A stretch of DNA of 35,830 bases, taken from NCBI GenBank assembly GCA_001724175.1, contig MEDT01000054.1, positions 1 through 35,830 of the forward strand, in the 5' to 3' direction. Made by a program: the position numbers and the translations under genes. This stretch comes from Cytophagaceae bacterium SCN 52-12. GTDB lineage: Bacteria > Bacteroidota > Bacteroidia > Cytophagales > Spirosomataceae. A model generated the notes under the pieces. That model was not told where the DNA came from. It saw nothing but the letters and a program-made list of their open reading frames with translations, and ran no database searches. Position 1 is the first letter of the stretch; each line of letters starts with the position of its first letter. Below are positions 1 through 9,351 of the stretch, one piece after another.

Positions 1-2
1 CG

Positions 3-1016
3 GCCAGTGTCGTGATCAATGACGGGAATATGAGCCTGATGACCGGCCGGTTCGGGAGTATGGCCAACCAGAACCCTGTCGATAATTTCCTGAAATTCAC
101 ACAGCCCGGCGATGTGTACTGGGATTTGTTCAGGGTAGGAAACCAACGCAGAAGCAACGGTAACAAGGAAGCGTTATGGGTTGTTCCTTACGAGATCGAT
201 GTGCCGGGAGGCATCCTCGCTTCTTCAGGAGGATACGGCCATTTCCATACGCTGGAACGGGTAGCGGGCCCTGTCCCCTGGATCACGTTAAAAGATCCCG
301 ACGAAAACGAGGGAGTAATAGGCCTCCCGATGTCTGACTACAACACCGGGGGCGCCGGGGTCTCGCTTATGATGAACACCAACTATTTCCTTTACGATCT
401 CTGGGAAAGCGACTGGGACAACGATATCCGCAATGCACCCCATAATATTGTGCGGGATTTTGTCTATACCAATCCGGCATCAGCTTGGTACGGTAAAAGC
501 GCCGTCAAAAACCCGGGTTCTACACTAAAAAATCAGCCCTGGAGATGGTACCCGCACCCTTCCAAGATCACTACTCCGCATCAACATCCTGACGGCGTAT
601 ACGAAGACAAGGGCCTGGGTACGATCAAAAGTACGGCAGGCGCATTGTACCGCGATCAATATTTAATGAGGCTTGCCGAAACATACCTTCTGAGAGCGGA
701 AGCATACATGCACAAAGGAGATATGGCAAATGCAGCTGCGGATATCAACAAGGTAAGGGAAAGATCGAAAGCAACACCTGTGTCGCCGCAGGACGTAACG
801 CTGGATTATATTCTCGACGAAAGGGCCAGGGAGCTTGTTTACGAAGAGCCGAGACGGATCACCCTGCACCGGGTCGGGAAGCTGGTAGAGCGCGTCCGGA
901 AATACAACGATTTAAATAAAGACGAGATCAAGGACTACCACAGACTCTGGCCCATACCCTTTACGGAAATTGAGGCTAACAAAGACGCAGAGATCAAACA
1001 AAACCCCGGCTACTGA
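3..1016 (+). CDS. SusD/RagB family outer-membrane nutrient-binding lipoprotein, C-terminal part
   Basis: This is the C-terminal part of a SusD-like protein. The frame is open to the left edge, so the start, signal peptide and lipobox lie outside the window, and the GTG at 12 is only an internal valine. SusD proteins are surface lipoproteins that bind glycans and cap a SusC TonB-dependent porin. About 338 residues are visible. Family hallmarks are a TPR-like helical stretch (LRAEAYMHKGDMANAAADIN), the conserved DYILDERARELVYEE segment, and the typical C-terminal ending with LWPIPFTEIE and KQNPGY. Its stop codon shares one base with the start of the next gene (TGATG), so the two are probably translated together. 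A susC gene is expected just upstream. The family call is firm; the bound glycan cannot be told from the sequence. Confidence 0.93.
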   Translation, partial: ASVVINDGNMSLMTGRFGSMANQNPVDNFLKFTQPGDVYWDLFRVGNQRRSNGNKEALWVVPYEIDVPGGILASSGGYGHFHTLERVAGPVPWITLKDPDENEGVIGLPMSDYNTGGAGVSLMMNTNYFLYDLWESDWDNDIRNAPHNIVRDFVYTNPASAWYGKSAVKNPGSTLKNQPWRWYPHPSKITTPHQHPDGVYEDKGLGTIKSTAGALYRDQYLMRLAETYLLRAEAYMHKGDMANAAADINKVRERSKATPVSPQDVTLDYILDERARELVYEEPRRITLHRVGKLVERVRKYNDLNKDEIKDYHRLWPIPFTEIEANKDAEIKQNPGY

Positions 1017-2998
1017 TGCGATACCTTCTTTTCGTCCCGATATTTATATTCACTGTCTTATGCAGCAGCGATAAGGCCGCCGGGCAGGCATTCCGTAATC
1101 ACACGACTGTCCGTGAGATCGGCGGCAACATAGGGCTTTTTATCAACGACCGGCAGGTGCCGCCGTTTGCCTATATGTCTTACCTGGGTGAATCGCGCTA
1201 TTTCCGGGAAATGGCAGATTCAGGGCTGGAGATCTTTTGCCTGCTGGCCTATCTGGGCGACCGGGGCATCAATTCCACGTCGGGTATCGGGCCGTTCCGC
1301 CCTTCTTTCTGGAAAGGGATCGGGCAATACGATTTTTCGGTCATACGCGACGAGTTCGACAAGCTCGTCAGGGTGAAGGAAGATGCAAAGGTGATAATCC
1401 GGGTGCATCTCGATCCTCCCATCTGGTGGGAGCGGCAAAACCCTTCGGAGGTTTGCCGCCTGCCATCGGGAGAAAGCTACCGGGTGAGCTTTTCTTCAAA
1501 AAAGTGGCGCCACGACGCCGGAGATGCGCTGCTGGCTCTGCTGGATTGGGTGAGGGCTTCAGATTACAACCGCAACCTGATCGGCATTCATGTGGCCGCA
1601 GGAGGCACCGAGGAGTGGTTTTTTCACTATAAAGATCGTTTCTATGACGAAAGTCCGGCCCGGAAAGCAGATTTCCGAAACTGGCTGCAGGCCAGGTATC
1701 ATCACGATGCAGCGGCCTTACGCAAAGCCTGGAATGATCCGGGCGTATCGTTTGAAACTGCCCTTCCAGCAGACCTCAGCGGAACAACAAAGAGAAATAC
1801 GATCCGCAAAAAGGGTGATAACCCCAGGCTTGACGATACCTTCGATTACCACAGAGGATTAATGCCCGGCCATATCGCCTATTTCTCCAGGTTGGTCAAA
1901 GAAGCCAGCCAGGGGCAGCTCCTCACGGGTGCATTTTACGGCTATCACCTGTTTGTGCACGATCCCCGCCGCGGGCATGGCTCCCTGGCAGAATTGTTGA
2001 AATGCCCCGACCTCGACTACCTCTCCAGTCCGAATGACTACCGCCGTGAAACCGGGATCGACTGGCTCCCTATGGCGGCGATCCGGTCTGTGCAGCTTCA
2101 CGGCAAGCTATGGCTTGCCGAAAACGACACGCGCACTTCGCTGACGACATTGCTGCGGGAAAAAGCGCCCCACATCGTGCCCGACGGAGACTGGTACGAC
2201 AAAGGCGTATGGATCGGGCCGAAAGACTTGTTTACGTCACAGGAGCTCATCTGGAAAAATGCGGGACGAATGCTGGCCTACGGGTACGGCGGATGGTGGT
2301 TTGATATGTGGGGCGGATGGTTCAGCGACGAAGGGATCCGGTCGGCCATCCGGGCTACCAACCGGCTCTACCAGCAGTATACCACCGACAACAGGGCCCA
2401 AAACCACGTATACCGTCCCGAAGTGGCAGTAGTAGTCGACGAGAAGCTGCAGTTTTATGACGATACCTATGGCGGGATTACCGGGAGGCTGGCCGGCAAC
2501 CGGGTTCCCCTGGGGCAGGCCGGTACCAGCTTCGACATGTATCTCCGGAGCGACCTCGATAGTTTGAAAAAAGAACGCTACAAGCTGATCTGGTATCTGG
2601 ACATCCAGGATCTGTCGGCTGAAGAGCAGCAAACGGTTAAAAGCCTGATGGCACGGACGGGTTATTCTGTCATTACCGACCACCTTGGTTCTTCTGTTTA
2701 TAAAAAAGAACAGCCGGTCAGCAGGTTAGCAGGCAGGGTCCGCTGGACACCGGAACAGCTGCGTGAAATTTTTCAAAAAGCAGACGTACATATTTTCAGC
2801 GCAGCCGACGACGTAGTCTATGCCGGGCAAGGCTGGCTGATGGTTCATCTCGCGGAAGCCGGCAGAAGGGAGATCGTACTTCCCTCAGAATGGACTCTTA
2901 TGAATGTCAAAGACAGTACAGCAGTTCCTTTTACAGGTAAACGGCTTTTGATCGAAGGCAGGAAAGGGGAAACGTTTCTTTATAAAGCAGACCGATAG
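1016..2998 (+). CDS. Secreted GH42/beta-galactosidase-like glycoside hydrolase
   Basis: A 660-residue protein with an N-terminal hydrophobic export signal (residues about 3-16, possible cleavage near AAGQ-A at 21-25). The next ~400 residues read like a GH42-type TIM barrel. Tyr and Trp-rich strands are followed by GGTEEW (Glu199/Glu200), a good candidate for the general acid/base, and by WLAEND with Glu369 at the place where the nucleophile would fall. Residues after about 470 resemble the Rossmann-like second domain of such enzymes (PEVAVVVDEKLQFYDD). It overlaps the SusD stop by one base, so it belongs to the same polysaccharide-utilisation operon and probably trims the glycan delivered by that system. 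The assignment to GH42 itself, rather than a related clan GH-A family, and the catalytic residues are inference from motif position. Confidence 0.72.
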   Translation: MRYLLFVPIFIFTVLCSSDKAAGQAFRNHTTVREIGGNIGLFINDRQVPPFAYMSYLGESRYFREMADSGLEIFCLLAYLGDRGINSTSGIGPFRPSFWKGIGQYDFSVIRDEFDKLVRVKEDAKVIIRVHLDPPIWWERQNPSEVCRLPSGESYRVSFSSKKWRHDAGDALLALLDWVRASDYNRNLIGIHVAAGGTEEWFFHYKDRFYDESPARKADFRNWLQARYHHDAAALRKAWNDPGVSFETALPADLSGTTKRNTIRKKGDNPRLDDTFDYHRGLMPGHIAYFSRLVKEASQGQLLTGAFYGYHLFVHDPRRGHGSLAELLKCPDLDYLSSPNDYRRETGIDWLPMAAIRSVQLHGKLWLAENDTRTSLTTLLREKAPHIVPDGDWYDKGVWIGPKDLFTSQELIWKNAGRMLAYGYGGWWFDMWGGWFSDEGIRSAIRATNRLYQQYTTDNRAQNHVYRPEVAVVVDEKLQFYDDTYGGITGRLAGNRVPLGQAGTSFDMYLRSDLDSLKKERYKLIWYLDIQDLSAEEQQTVKSLMARTGYSVITDHLGSSVYKKEQPVSRLAGRVRWTPEQLREIFQKADVHIFSAADDVVYAGQGWLMVHLAEAGRREIVLPSEWTLMNVKDSTAVPFTGKRLLIEGRKGETFLYKADR

Positions 2999-2999
2999 C

Positions 3000-3082
3000 G
3001 AAGCCCGGGACTCGCCTCCTAACCAGGGCTTCACGGTCCGTCGGTTCCACCGACGGTTAATCACATACCGTCCCTGCGGGAC
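3000..3082. repeat. Intergenic stretch with three consecutive hairpins
   Basis: Between the two hydrolase genes lie three inverted repeats in a row. The first pairs GAAGCCC (3000-3006) with GGGCTTC (3026-3032). The second pairs CCGTCGG (3038-3044) with CCGACGG (3050-3056) around a 5-base loop. The third pairs GTCCC (3070-3074) with GGGAC (3078-3082) around a 3-base loop. All stems are perfect. There is no run of T after the stems, so a simple rho-independent terminator is unlikely. The arrangement looks like an interspersed REP-type repeat or a processing/stabilising element between co-transcribed genes. Confidence 0.5.
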
Positions 3083-3135
3083 TCAATCTGAATAAAATCG
3101 TAATCATAACAAATAACCTAATACCCGTTATTCAT

Positions 3136-5136
3136 ATGAAAAAAATCTCTCTCATAACCATCTTCTTAATTAATTTCCTTATAACCCCGGTACTTTATGG
3201 GCAGGGGCCGGGCGATAGCTTTCTTAAATTATCGGGATCAGGACTGGAGCTGTTTTTTTCAGGAAAGGACGGCGGATTTTGCGGGATGACATCCGGTGAA
3301 GAGCGTATTGCGGCTATCAGGCAGTCATCGGATTCGCAGCCGCTGTGGGAAATGACGCTTCTTGACCATAACAACCGTTCGATCCGGCTCCGGCCGGGCG
3401 ATTTCCGGCAGTTCAGAAGTAGTTTTGAAAGCCGTGAGAAGCTGGTCCTTACCTGGTCGGAGCCTGCCGATTCTCCTGTTCCGGCCCTGGCGGTCACTGC
3501 AGAAGTGAAGCTGGCTGCCAATGATCATTTATCTTATTGGGACCTGAAGATAACCGGCTTGAAAGAGGTGGCGCTTGAAGGCGTCCGGTACCCGGTCATA
3601 TCAGGCATCTCCGGCTCTAAAACCTCGCGCCTGGCAACTCCCAGCTGGATGGGGCATTTAACAGCCGATCCTATTGCCAATCTTTCGGCAAGGGGAGACA
3701 AGACCTATCGCCTGGTTTATCCCGGCGGAATGTCGATGCAGTTTATGACCGTCTATGAGCCGGACGGGAAAGGGTTTTATGCTGCGTGCAATGACAGCAA
3801 ATCGTTTCAGAAAGATTTTATTCTCCGGTTGAACGAAAAAGGAGAAATGGTCTATCAGACTGCCAGCTTCCCGGAATATACTTACCAGGACGACGCCTAC
3901 ACAATACCCTACCAGACCGTGATCGGGGCGTATGAAGGCGACTGGTTTACCGCCGCCGAAATTTACCGCGAGTGGGCCCTCAAACAGGAATGGACAAAAA
4001 ACGCCCGCCTGAAAAACGGGCTTACCCCGGCCTGGCTCGACTCCACCGCCCTATGGGTCTGGAACAGGGGCCGGACACATGAAGTGTTGGATCCGGCCAC
4101 AAAAATGCGCGAAAACCTGGGGCTCCCGGTAAGCGTACTATGGCATTGGTGGCACCGGTCTTCCTACGACGACACCTTTCCCGACTATATACCGCCCCGC
4201 GACGGCGCCGAACGGTTCACAAAAGAGGTAGCCGCAGCCAGGTCGAAGGGGATTAATGCGATCGTATACATGAACCAGCTGCAATGGGCGAGATCTACCC
4301 CTTCATGGACAGCGGAAAATGCGATCCTGAGCGCTGCCAAGAACCGCGACGGTTCCACCACCGATCATGTATACAACATTTTCACCGGTAAATCGCTCAC
4401 CAATATGTGCATCGCAACCGATAGCTGGCGCAATAAATATACTTCGCTGGCCGACACAGTGCTGAATCGCTACAAAGTGGGCGGCATCTATATGGACCAG
4501 GCCTGTATCAGCCGTATGTGTTTCGACTCGTCGCACGGGCATAACCTGGGAGGAGGTAATTACTGGATGCGGGGGTCGGGAGCGCTCACCCGGCAGATCA
4601 GGCGGGTAACCCATCCCGACAGGAGAAGTCAGATCATGCTGTCGGGCGAAGGAGTGGGTGAGTCGTGGCTGCCTTACCAGGATGCCTTTCTGGCGCTTCA
4701 GGTCAGTATGGAGCGCTATGGCGGTATTGGCACAGAGCCGATTCCGCTGTTCCAGGCGGTTTACCATCCCTACGCCGTGGTATATGGAAATTACTCGTCG
4801 CTGCTCAAACCACCCTATGACGAAATGTGGCCGGATGCTGATCGTCCCGCCGATGCGCTCGACCTGCTCGACGGGCAATACAACAGGCAGTTCATGATGG
4901 AGCAGGCCCGTTCTTTCGCCTGGGGCATGCAGCCGATGCTGTCCAACTACCGGGAAAAGCTGGAAACCAGCCGCAAAAAAGAATTACAATATCTCTACCA
5001 ACTGGCCAGGGTCAGGAACAAAGCGCTGAAATTCCTGTTAAAAGGAGAAATGATGAAAAATATTGACTTCGAATCTCCGGAGGAAAATATTGCCATCTCT
5101 AAACTTTCGATATATGCGGGTCAGAAGGAAAAATAA
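3136..5136 (+). CDS. DUF6259-like secreted glycoside-hydrolase-type protein, main reading frame
   Basis: A 666-residue protein with a clear signal peptide (KK followed by ISLITIFLINFLITPVLYG, cleavage near GQ). An N-terminal beta-sandwich region (about 25-290) precedes a TIM-barrel region with WHWWHRSSYDDTFPDY, AIVYMNQLQW, GGIYMDQ (Asp454) and LSGEGVGE (Glu505). This layout, with an Asp at the end of a beta strand and a downstream Glu, resembles DUF6259 proteins and retaining alpha-glycosidases of the GH31/36/101 type. I infer Asp454 and Glu505 to be catalytic. It lies 137 bp after the GH42-like gene on the same strand. The reading frame stops at 5134-5136, but a further ~95 in-family codons follow in another frame (see the next entry), so the C-terminal beta domain is cut off. 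Confident as a carbohydrate-active protein, moderate on the family name. Confidence 0.68.
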   Translation: MKKISLITIFLINFLITPVLYGQGPGDSFLKLSGSGLELFFSGKDGGFCGMTSGEERIAAIRQSSDSQPLWEMTLLDHNNRSIRLRPGDFRQFRSSFESREKLVLTWSEPADSPVPALAVTAEVKLAANDHLSYWDLKITGLKEVALEGVRYPVISGISGSKTSRLATPSWMGHLTADPIANLSARGDKTYRLVYPGGMSMQFMTVYEPDGKGFYAACNDSKSFQKDFILRLNEKGEMVYQTASFPEYTYQDDAYTIPYQTVIGAYEGDWFTAAEIYREWALKQEWTKNARLKNGLTPAWLDSTALWVWNRGRTHEVLDPATKMRENLGLPVSVLWHWWHRSSYDDTFPDYIPPRDGAERFTKEVAAARSKGINAIVYMNQLQWARSTPSWTAENAILSAAKNRDGSTTDHVYNIFTGKSLTNMCIATDSWRNKYTSLADTVLNRYKVGGIYMDQACISRMCFDSSHGHNLGGGNYWMRGSGALTRQIRRVTHPDRRSQIMLSGEGVGESWLPYQDAFLALQVSMERYGGIGTEPIPLFQAVYHPYAVVYGNYSSLLKPPYDEMWPDADRPADALDLLDGQYNRQFMMEQARSFAWGMQPMLSNYREKLETSRKKELQYLYQLARVRNKALKFLLKGEMMKNIDFESPEENIAISKLSIYAGQKEK

Positions 5137-5417
5137 CGCATTTTGAAAAGGCCTACCCTACGCTCTACACCTCGGTCTGGCGCTCCGAAGATCAGATGCT
5201 GGGCATTGCGGCGGCCAACATCGCCGATACCGGGCACACAGTCCCGGTCAGCCTGGAACTGGAGCAGTACGGTATCCATAAGAAAACAGGAAACGTGTAC
5301 CTGGTTACCGAAACGGACAGGCGGAAACTGTCCGGTTTCACCAACGGGAAGGTAGATTTAGAGCTGAAAATCCCGGGACAGACGGTATGGTTTGTGGAAA
5401 TTGAGCCGCTAAACTGA
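5137..5417 (+). pseudogene. Out-of-frame C-terminal remnant of the DUF6259-like gene
   Basis: The frame one base back from the upstream gene is open across its stop codon to the TGA at 5415-5417. Joined near 5118-5133 it reads GKITHFEKAYPTLYTSVWRS, then AAANIADTGHTVPVSLELE, and ends in IPGQTVWFVEIEPLN. This is a sensible beta-rich C-terminal domain with no start of its own. The loss of one G in the 5118-5120 run or one A in the 5129-5133 run would explain the shift. The sequence cannot tell a true mutation from a base-calling error. With the base restored the protein would be about 760 residues. Confidence 0.75.
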
Positions 5418-5439
5418 GCGGTATATTCCCTCACCGCTC
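5416..5439. terminator. Candidate bidirectional terminator hairpin between convergent genes
   Basis: GAGCGGT (5416-5422) pairs with ACCGCTC (5433-5439) around a 10-base loop, followed on the + strand by TCTTTCC. The stem overlaps the stop codon of the + strand remnant (5415-5417) and touches the stop codon of the - strand helicase (5431-5433). Position and symmetry suit a shared terminator. The T-tracts are weak on both sides. Confidence 0.4.
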
Positions 5440-8400
5440 TTTCCAGAACTCCCGGCTGTACACCCTTTTAAAGGGCCATCCTTTTTTCCTCAGCAGGATA
5501 GGCAGGTAAGCATGCGGTTCCTTGGGTGTTTCGCTGTGCTGATACTGATCATCGTCGGTAAGGATAAGCCCTTCGTAGCCATCCCGCGACCGGATGGTGA
5601 TATCCGCGAACGGCAGCTCAAAAATGGCTTCGGGGATCCGGGCTGAAAGCTGCTTTTTCAACAGCCATTCACCGCGCCTGCCCTTTATTTCCGCCGGAAC
5701 AGGCACAAAAGATCCTTCAGAGACCCTTTGCGCATACTCGAGGTAGGCCTTCAGTAATTTGGGACCTGCGTAAAGCGCCGTCTCCACTTTAAGCTGATGA
5801 GGCAGCAGGCTGGTCACGACATGTACTTTTTCCCTGGCGCGGGTGACGGCCACGTTCAGCCTGTTCTCGCCCCCGCGCGTGTTGAGCGTACCGAATTGCA
5901 TCGTCAGGCGTCCCTGCTCGTCAGGCGCATATCCCGTGGAAAAAATGATCACATCCCGCTCATCCCCCTGCACATTCTCGATGTTCTTCACGAACAGGCC
6001 CGGCAGCCCGGTTCCGGCTTCTTCCAGGCATTGCGTAATGAGCTGCTGCTGCGGGTAGTTGAAGGTGACTATACCTACGCTTTTCCCTTCTGATCTCAGG
6101 CTGGCAAGAAGCTCCATGACCTTCTCCGCCTCCTTTTTGTTAGTCCCTTCGGCCCAGGTCCCGTCAACCTTGTGATAGGTAATGCCCGGTTCTGCGGTAT
6201 TGACATATACGAAATCCGGCAGCAGGCGCAGGGTCCCCTCGTAAAAATGCTGGTTGGAAAACTGGATCAGGTCGAGCGACAGGCTCCGGTAATGACCGGT
6301 TAGCTGATAGGAAGGCAGGCTGAGCGCTGCCAGGTCCAGGAGCGACTCCGCCTCCAGCTCCATCGGCAGGTCATCTTCCTCTCCGCCGTTTTCCTCGTAC
6401 CTGATCTTGTACAGGTCGGTAGGCTGAAGCTGTTTGCTGTCGCCGGCCACGACCAGCTGCGCGCCCCGGTAGGCCGCCGGCAATGCGTACTCGGCATAGC
6501 ACTGCGAAGCTTCATCGAAAATCACCAGGTCAAAAAAGCCCTGCATCATCGGGAAAATGACGGAAGCGGATTCGGGGGAAGCCATCCAGCAGGGTACCAG
6601 CCGGAATACGTCTTCGTGGAATGCGCCGAGCAGCTTCCTGATCGGCCAGATCCTTCTTTTTTTGGTAAGCTGATGATATAGCTCCCGGTAGGTTACCGTA
6701 TTCCCCAGCCGGTTTTTAGCGACGTCGCCGTACACTTCCTCCCGGAGCTTCATTTTCACAATCTCGGCGCTGAGCGCCTGCTTCCGTTCAACGCTCCGCT
6801 GCAGGTCGTTTTCCCATTGGGACATTTTCAGGGAAGAAACCGCTCTCAGTATAGGGTACCGCCGCTCGATCTGGTCGATCCACGCCAGCCGCAGGCTATT
6901 GTCGAAAAGCTTCCGGTACTGGTCCGAAGCGGTCATGCCCGCCTCTTCCCCCTTCTCTTTCAGCCGCTCGATCAAAACCTGTTCGGTGTGAGAAGCATCT
7001 CTCCACATGGTGTCGATTTCGACCAGGTTCTCGAAATCGGCATCCAGGTCCCGTGCCAGCTGCTCCGAATAACCTGCGGGGTCGGAAACGAGTCCGTTAA
7101 ACTGCTCGGGGACAAGCCACATATCCATTTCGTCGGATACCGTCTCCCATTGGGACAGCCAGGCAAAAGCTTCCCGGAGCAGCTGCTGGAATTCGCCAAA
7201 ATCCCGGCTTTTACGGCTGATTCCCTCAGCGATTTCAAACCACTCGGTTTCAGAAAGCTTATGAACGAGCCCGGCGGCTTCACGGGCGTCGTCCAGGAAG
7301 AGCCCGTACTGGTGAAGTATACCGGCCGGTTCGGCAAGGCTTTTCTTATCGAATCCCAGCTTTTCGTCCGAAAGCTCTTCTTCCAGGAGAAGACGGTTGC
7401 GCAGGCGTTTCGCCAGCCGGTCGAGGTCGGCCGGGCTGATCGTAAGCGCGTGCCTGCGGCTCAGCCAGAGCACCTCTTCCTTTTCCTTCGAAAACCATTC
7501 CCACCATAAGCCGCTCACTACCTCGCGCTTTGCCGCTATCCCGCTTTCTACCTTTTTAAGGGCATCCGCCAGCCTGTATGCCTCCAGGTAGCCTTCCACC
7601 CCTTCCCTGGCCTGCAGGATATTTTCCAGCTGCCCGATCTTTTCCCTGCGCCAGGCCGTATAATCGGCCGAGGTAAGGTACTTTGTAAACAGGCGGTAGA
7701 TTTTCGCGTTGCCGACCGTTTTCTGAACTTCGAGCAGCATCTGCCTGAGCTGGTCGGCCCCTACGAGGTGCTTTCTTGAAAGCGGCATCGAGAAAATCCC
7801 TGAAAAGCGCTTATCCAGCTCCGCGAAGGTGCCGGGCCAAAGGCGAAGCAAATCCCCGACCCTTTTGTGATCGATATGGTTCAGCTCCGAAAAATCCTTC
7901 CGCTTCAGCCAGGAGTGACCCGGGCCGAGCTTCAGAAGAAATGTAAAATATTGTCCTACCAGCCGCTCGGTTTCCGGCGCTTTCTGCATGGGCAGGGACT
8001 TCAGCAGGTTTGTAAGCGGCAGCTCCGGCCCCGCAGGGTCGGAGGTCAGGTACAGCTCCTTTACCGTCACGCCGGCGATCGAATCGTCGAACAGGGCATT
8101 TTTAAATTCGCTGAACCCATCCGCCAGGCGGTCGGTGAGACGGCATTCCTGGAGAAACTCTCTTTCCAGGTAAACGGAATCAAGGCTGTAATTCTCTTTC
8201 CGGAAAGTCTCTACCTGCCCGATCTGGCCGGCCATCTGGCGGTAGAGAGCAGAGCGGTCCAGGAGGTGATCATGGATAAGGGCGGTAAAATCGCCCAGCC
8301 CCGCCTGCTTCATCCTGTCATGCACCACATCCAGGGCGGCCCTTTTCTGACATACCAGCAGCACCCTCTTACCGCGCGCCGCATAGTCGGCCATCAGGTT

Positions 8401-9351
8401 GCAGATGAGCTGCGATTTCCCTGTGCCCGGCGGGCCCTGCACGACCAGGTTCTGCCCCTGCTTCACCCTTATCAAAGCCTGCTCCTGTGAGGAATCCAGC
8501 GCGAAGGGCGCCAGCATGTCTTCTTCCCTGATCGCAGCCGTTTCTTCGCCGGCCGCGCTGAGCGAAGCAATGTTGAACTGCTCTCCCTGCTCCAGCAGGA
8601 AATGGTAGTCTTCTTCCAGGTAGGATCCGGTTTGGGGGAAAATCCCGAGCACGGCTTCCGGGAAGAGCCTGAGCTCCCCGCTTTTTTCGGTCAGCTCGAG
8701 GTCTTTTGCCTTTTGGGCGTCAAATGGTCTGAGCCTGTCCTCAAACAGCTCCTGGTTGAAATTGATGTTAAAAGGTGATTCTTTCAGCCATTTATAGAGC
8801 TCGGTCCGGAAGATGGTGATATTGGTAGGAAACTCATCAAACGAAGTTTCGAGCACGGAATCGGGGATAGCCACCTCGCTGAACTGTCCGTAAGCGAGCG
8901 CAAACGAGCGGTTGAGATGAGGGCCGGTCTCGGCATTCACCCGGAGACACCATTGACCTTTGTCGGGCTCCAGCGAAACGGGGAAAAACAGCAGCGGCGC
9001 ATGCACCACCTGTCCGTTGCCGAAGCGGCCCCTGACGAAGGGATACCCTATAAAGAGATTCCTGCTCCCTCTTTCTTCCTCGATAAAATCTACGGTGCGG
9101 GCTATCTTCCGGAGGCGCCTGCTGAAGACATTCGTCTTTTCATACCTGGGGTCGGTCACGTCACAAAGCGCTATCCGTTTCCTCCGCTGGATAACCTGGT
9201 GCAGCAGCTCGAAAGCAGGCACATTTAAAAGGAAATCTGCCTCCTGCAAGTCTGCAAACTGCTCTGAAACAAGCCTCGTCAGCAAAAGCGATTTGTTTCG
9301 GCTCGACAGGTTGGTCAGGCGCCTGAGATAACTTTTAAGAATACGGCTCAT
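5431..9351 (-). CDS. Large DUF4011-type superfamily 1 helicase with Vsr-like C-terminal tail
   Basis: A 1306-residue single-gene unit. The N-terminal region (about 1-130, with LTNLSSRNKSLLL and the following beta strands) looks like a DUF4011 domain. The Walker A motif GPPGTGKS lies at about 306-313 and introduces a UPF1-like SF1 helicase. A very long, charged helical insertion (about 400-900) precedes Walker B DEAS (Asp946), the motif VVAGDSKQLQPTD, and the C-terminal helicase motif VTRAREKVHVV (about 1169). The last ~90 residues (RRGEWLLKKQL, FADITI, GLILTDDDQYQHS, LLRKKGWPFKRVYSREFWKE) match in layout the Vsr/MTES_1575-type nuclease tail common on such helicases, but the usual catalytic acidic residue before the DG step is not obvious. 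Proteins of this architecture are known in anti-phage defence islands. No partner genes are adjacent. The ATG start follows a 320-bp gap shared with the divergent lipid operon. Confidence 0.82.
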   Translation of the reverse strand: MSRILKSYLRRLTNLSSRNKSLLLTRLVSEQFADLQEADFLLNVPAFELLHQVIQRRKRIALCDVTDPRYEKTNVFSRRLRKIARTVDFIEEERGSRNLFIGYPFVRGRFGNGQVVHAPLLFFPVSLEPDKGQWCLRVNAETGPHLNRSFALAYGQFSEVAIPDSVLETSFDEFPTNITIFRTELYKWLKESPFNINFNQELFEDRLRPFDAQKAKDLELTEKSGELRLFPEAVLGIFPQTGSYLEEDYHFLLEQGEQFNIASLSAAGEETAAIREEDMLAPFALDSSQEQALIRVKQGQNLVVQGPPGTGKSQLICNLMADYAARGKRVLLVCQKRAALDVVHDRMKQAGLGDFTALIHDHLLDRSALYRQMAGQIGQVETFRKENYSLDSVYLEREFLQECRLTDRLADGFSEFKNALFDDSIAGVTVKELYLTSDPAGPELPLTNLLKSLPMQKAPETERLVGQYFTFLLKLGPGHSWLKRKDFSELNHIDHKRVGDLLRLWPGTFAELDKRFSGIFSMPLSRKHLVGADQLRQMLLEVQKTVGNAKIYRLFTKYLTSADYTAWRREKIGQLENILQAREGVEGYLEAYRLADALKKVESGIAAKREVVSGLWWEWFSKEKEEVLWLSRRHALTISPADLDRLAKRLRNRLLLEEELSDEKLGFDKKSLAEPAGILHQYGLFLDDAREAAGLVHKLSETEWFEIAEGISRKSRDFGEFQQLLREAFAWLSQWETVSDEMDMWLVPEQFNGLVSDPAGYSEQLARDLDADFENLVEIDTMWRDASHTEQVLIERLKEKGEEAGMTASDQYRKLFDNSLRLAWIDQIERRYPILRAVSSLKMSQWENDLQRSVERKQALSAEIVKMKLREEVYGDVAKNRLGNTVTYRELYHQLTKKRRIWPIRKLLGAFHEDVFRLVPCWMASPESASVIFPMMQGFFDLVIFDEASQCYAEYALPAAYRGAQLVVAGDSKQLQPTDLYKIRYEENGGEEDDLPMELEAESLLDLAALSLPSYQLTGHYRSLSLDLIQFSNQHFYEGTLRLLPDFVYVNTAEPGITYHKVDGTWAEGTNKKEAEKVMELLASLRSEGKSVGIVTFNYPQQQLITQCLEEAGTGLPGLFVKNIENVQGDERDVIIFSTGYAPDEQGRLTMQFGTLNTRGGENRLNVAVTRAREKVHVVTSLLPHQLKVETALYAGPKLLKAYLEYAQRVSEGSFVPVPAEIKGRRGEWLLKKQLSARIPEAIFELPFADITIRSRDGYEGLILTDDDQYQHSETPKEPHAYLPILLRKKGWPFKRVYSREFWKER

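Noticed and set aside
5116-5136. Programmed -1 ribosomal frameshift
   Set aside because: No X-XXY-YYZ slippery heptamer in the right phase and no clear downstream pseudoknot. The A-run of five is too short for usual transcriptional slippage.
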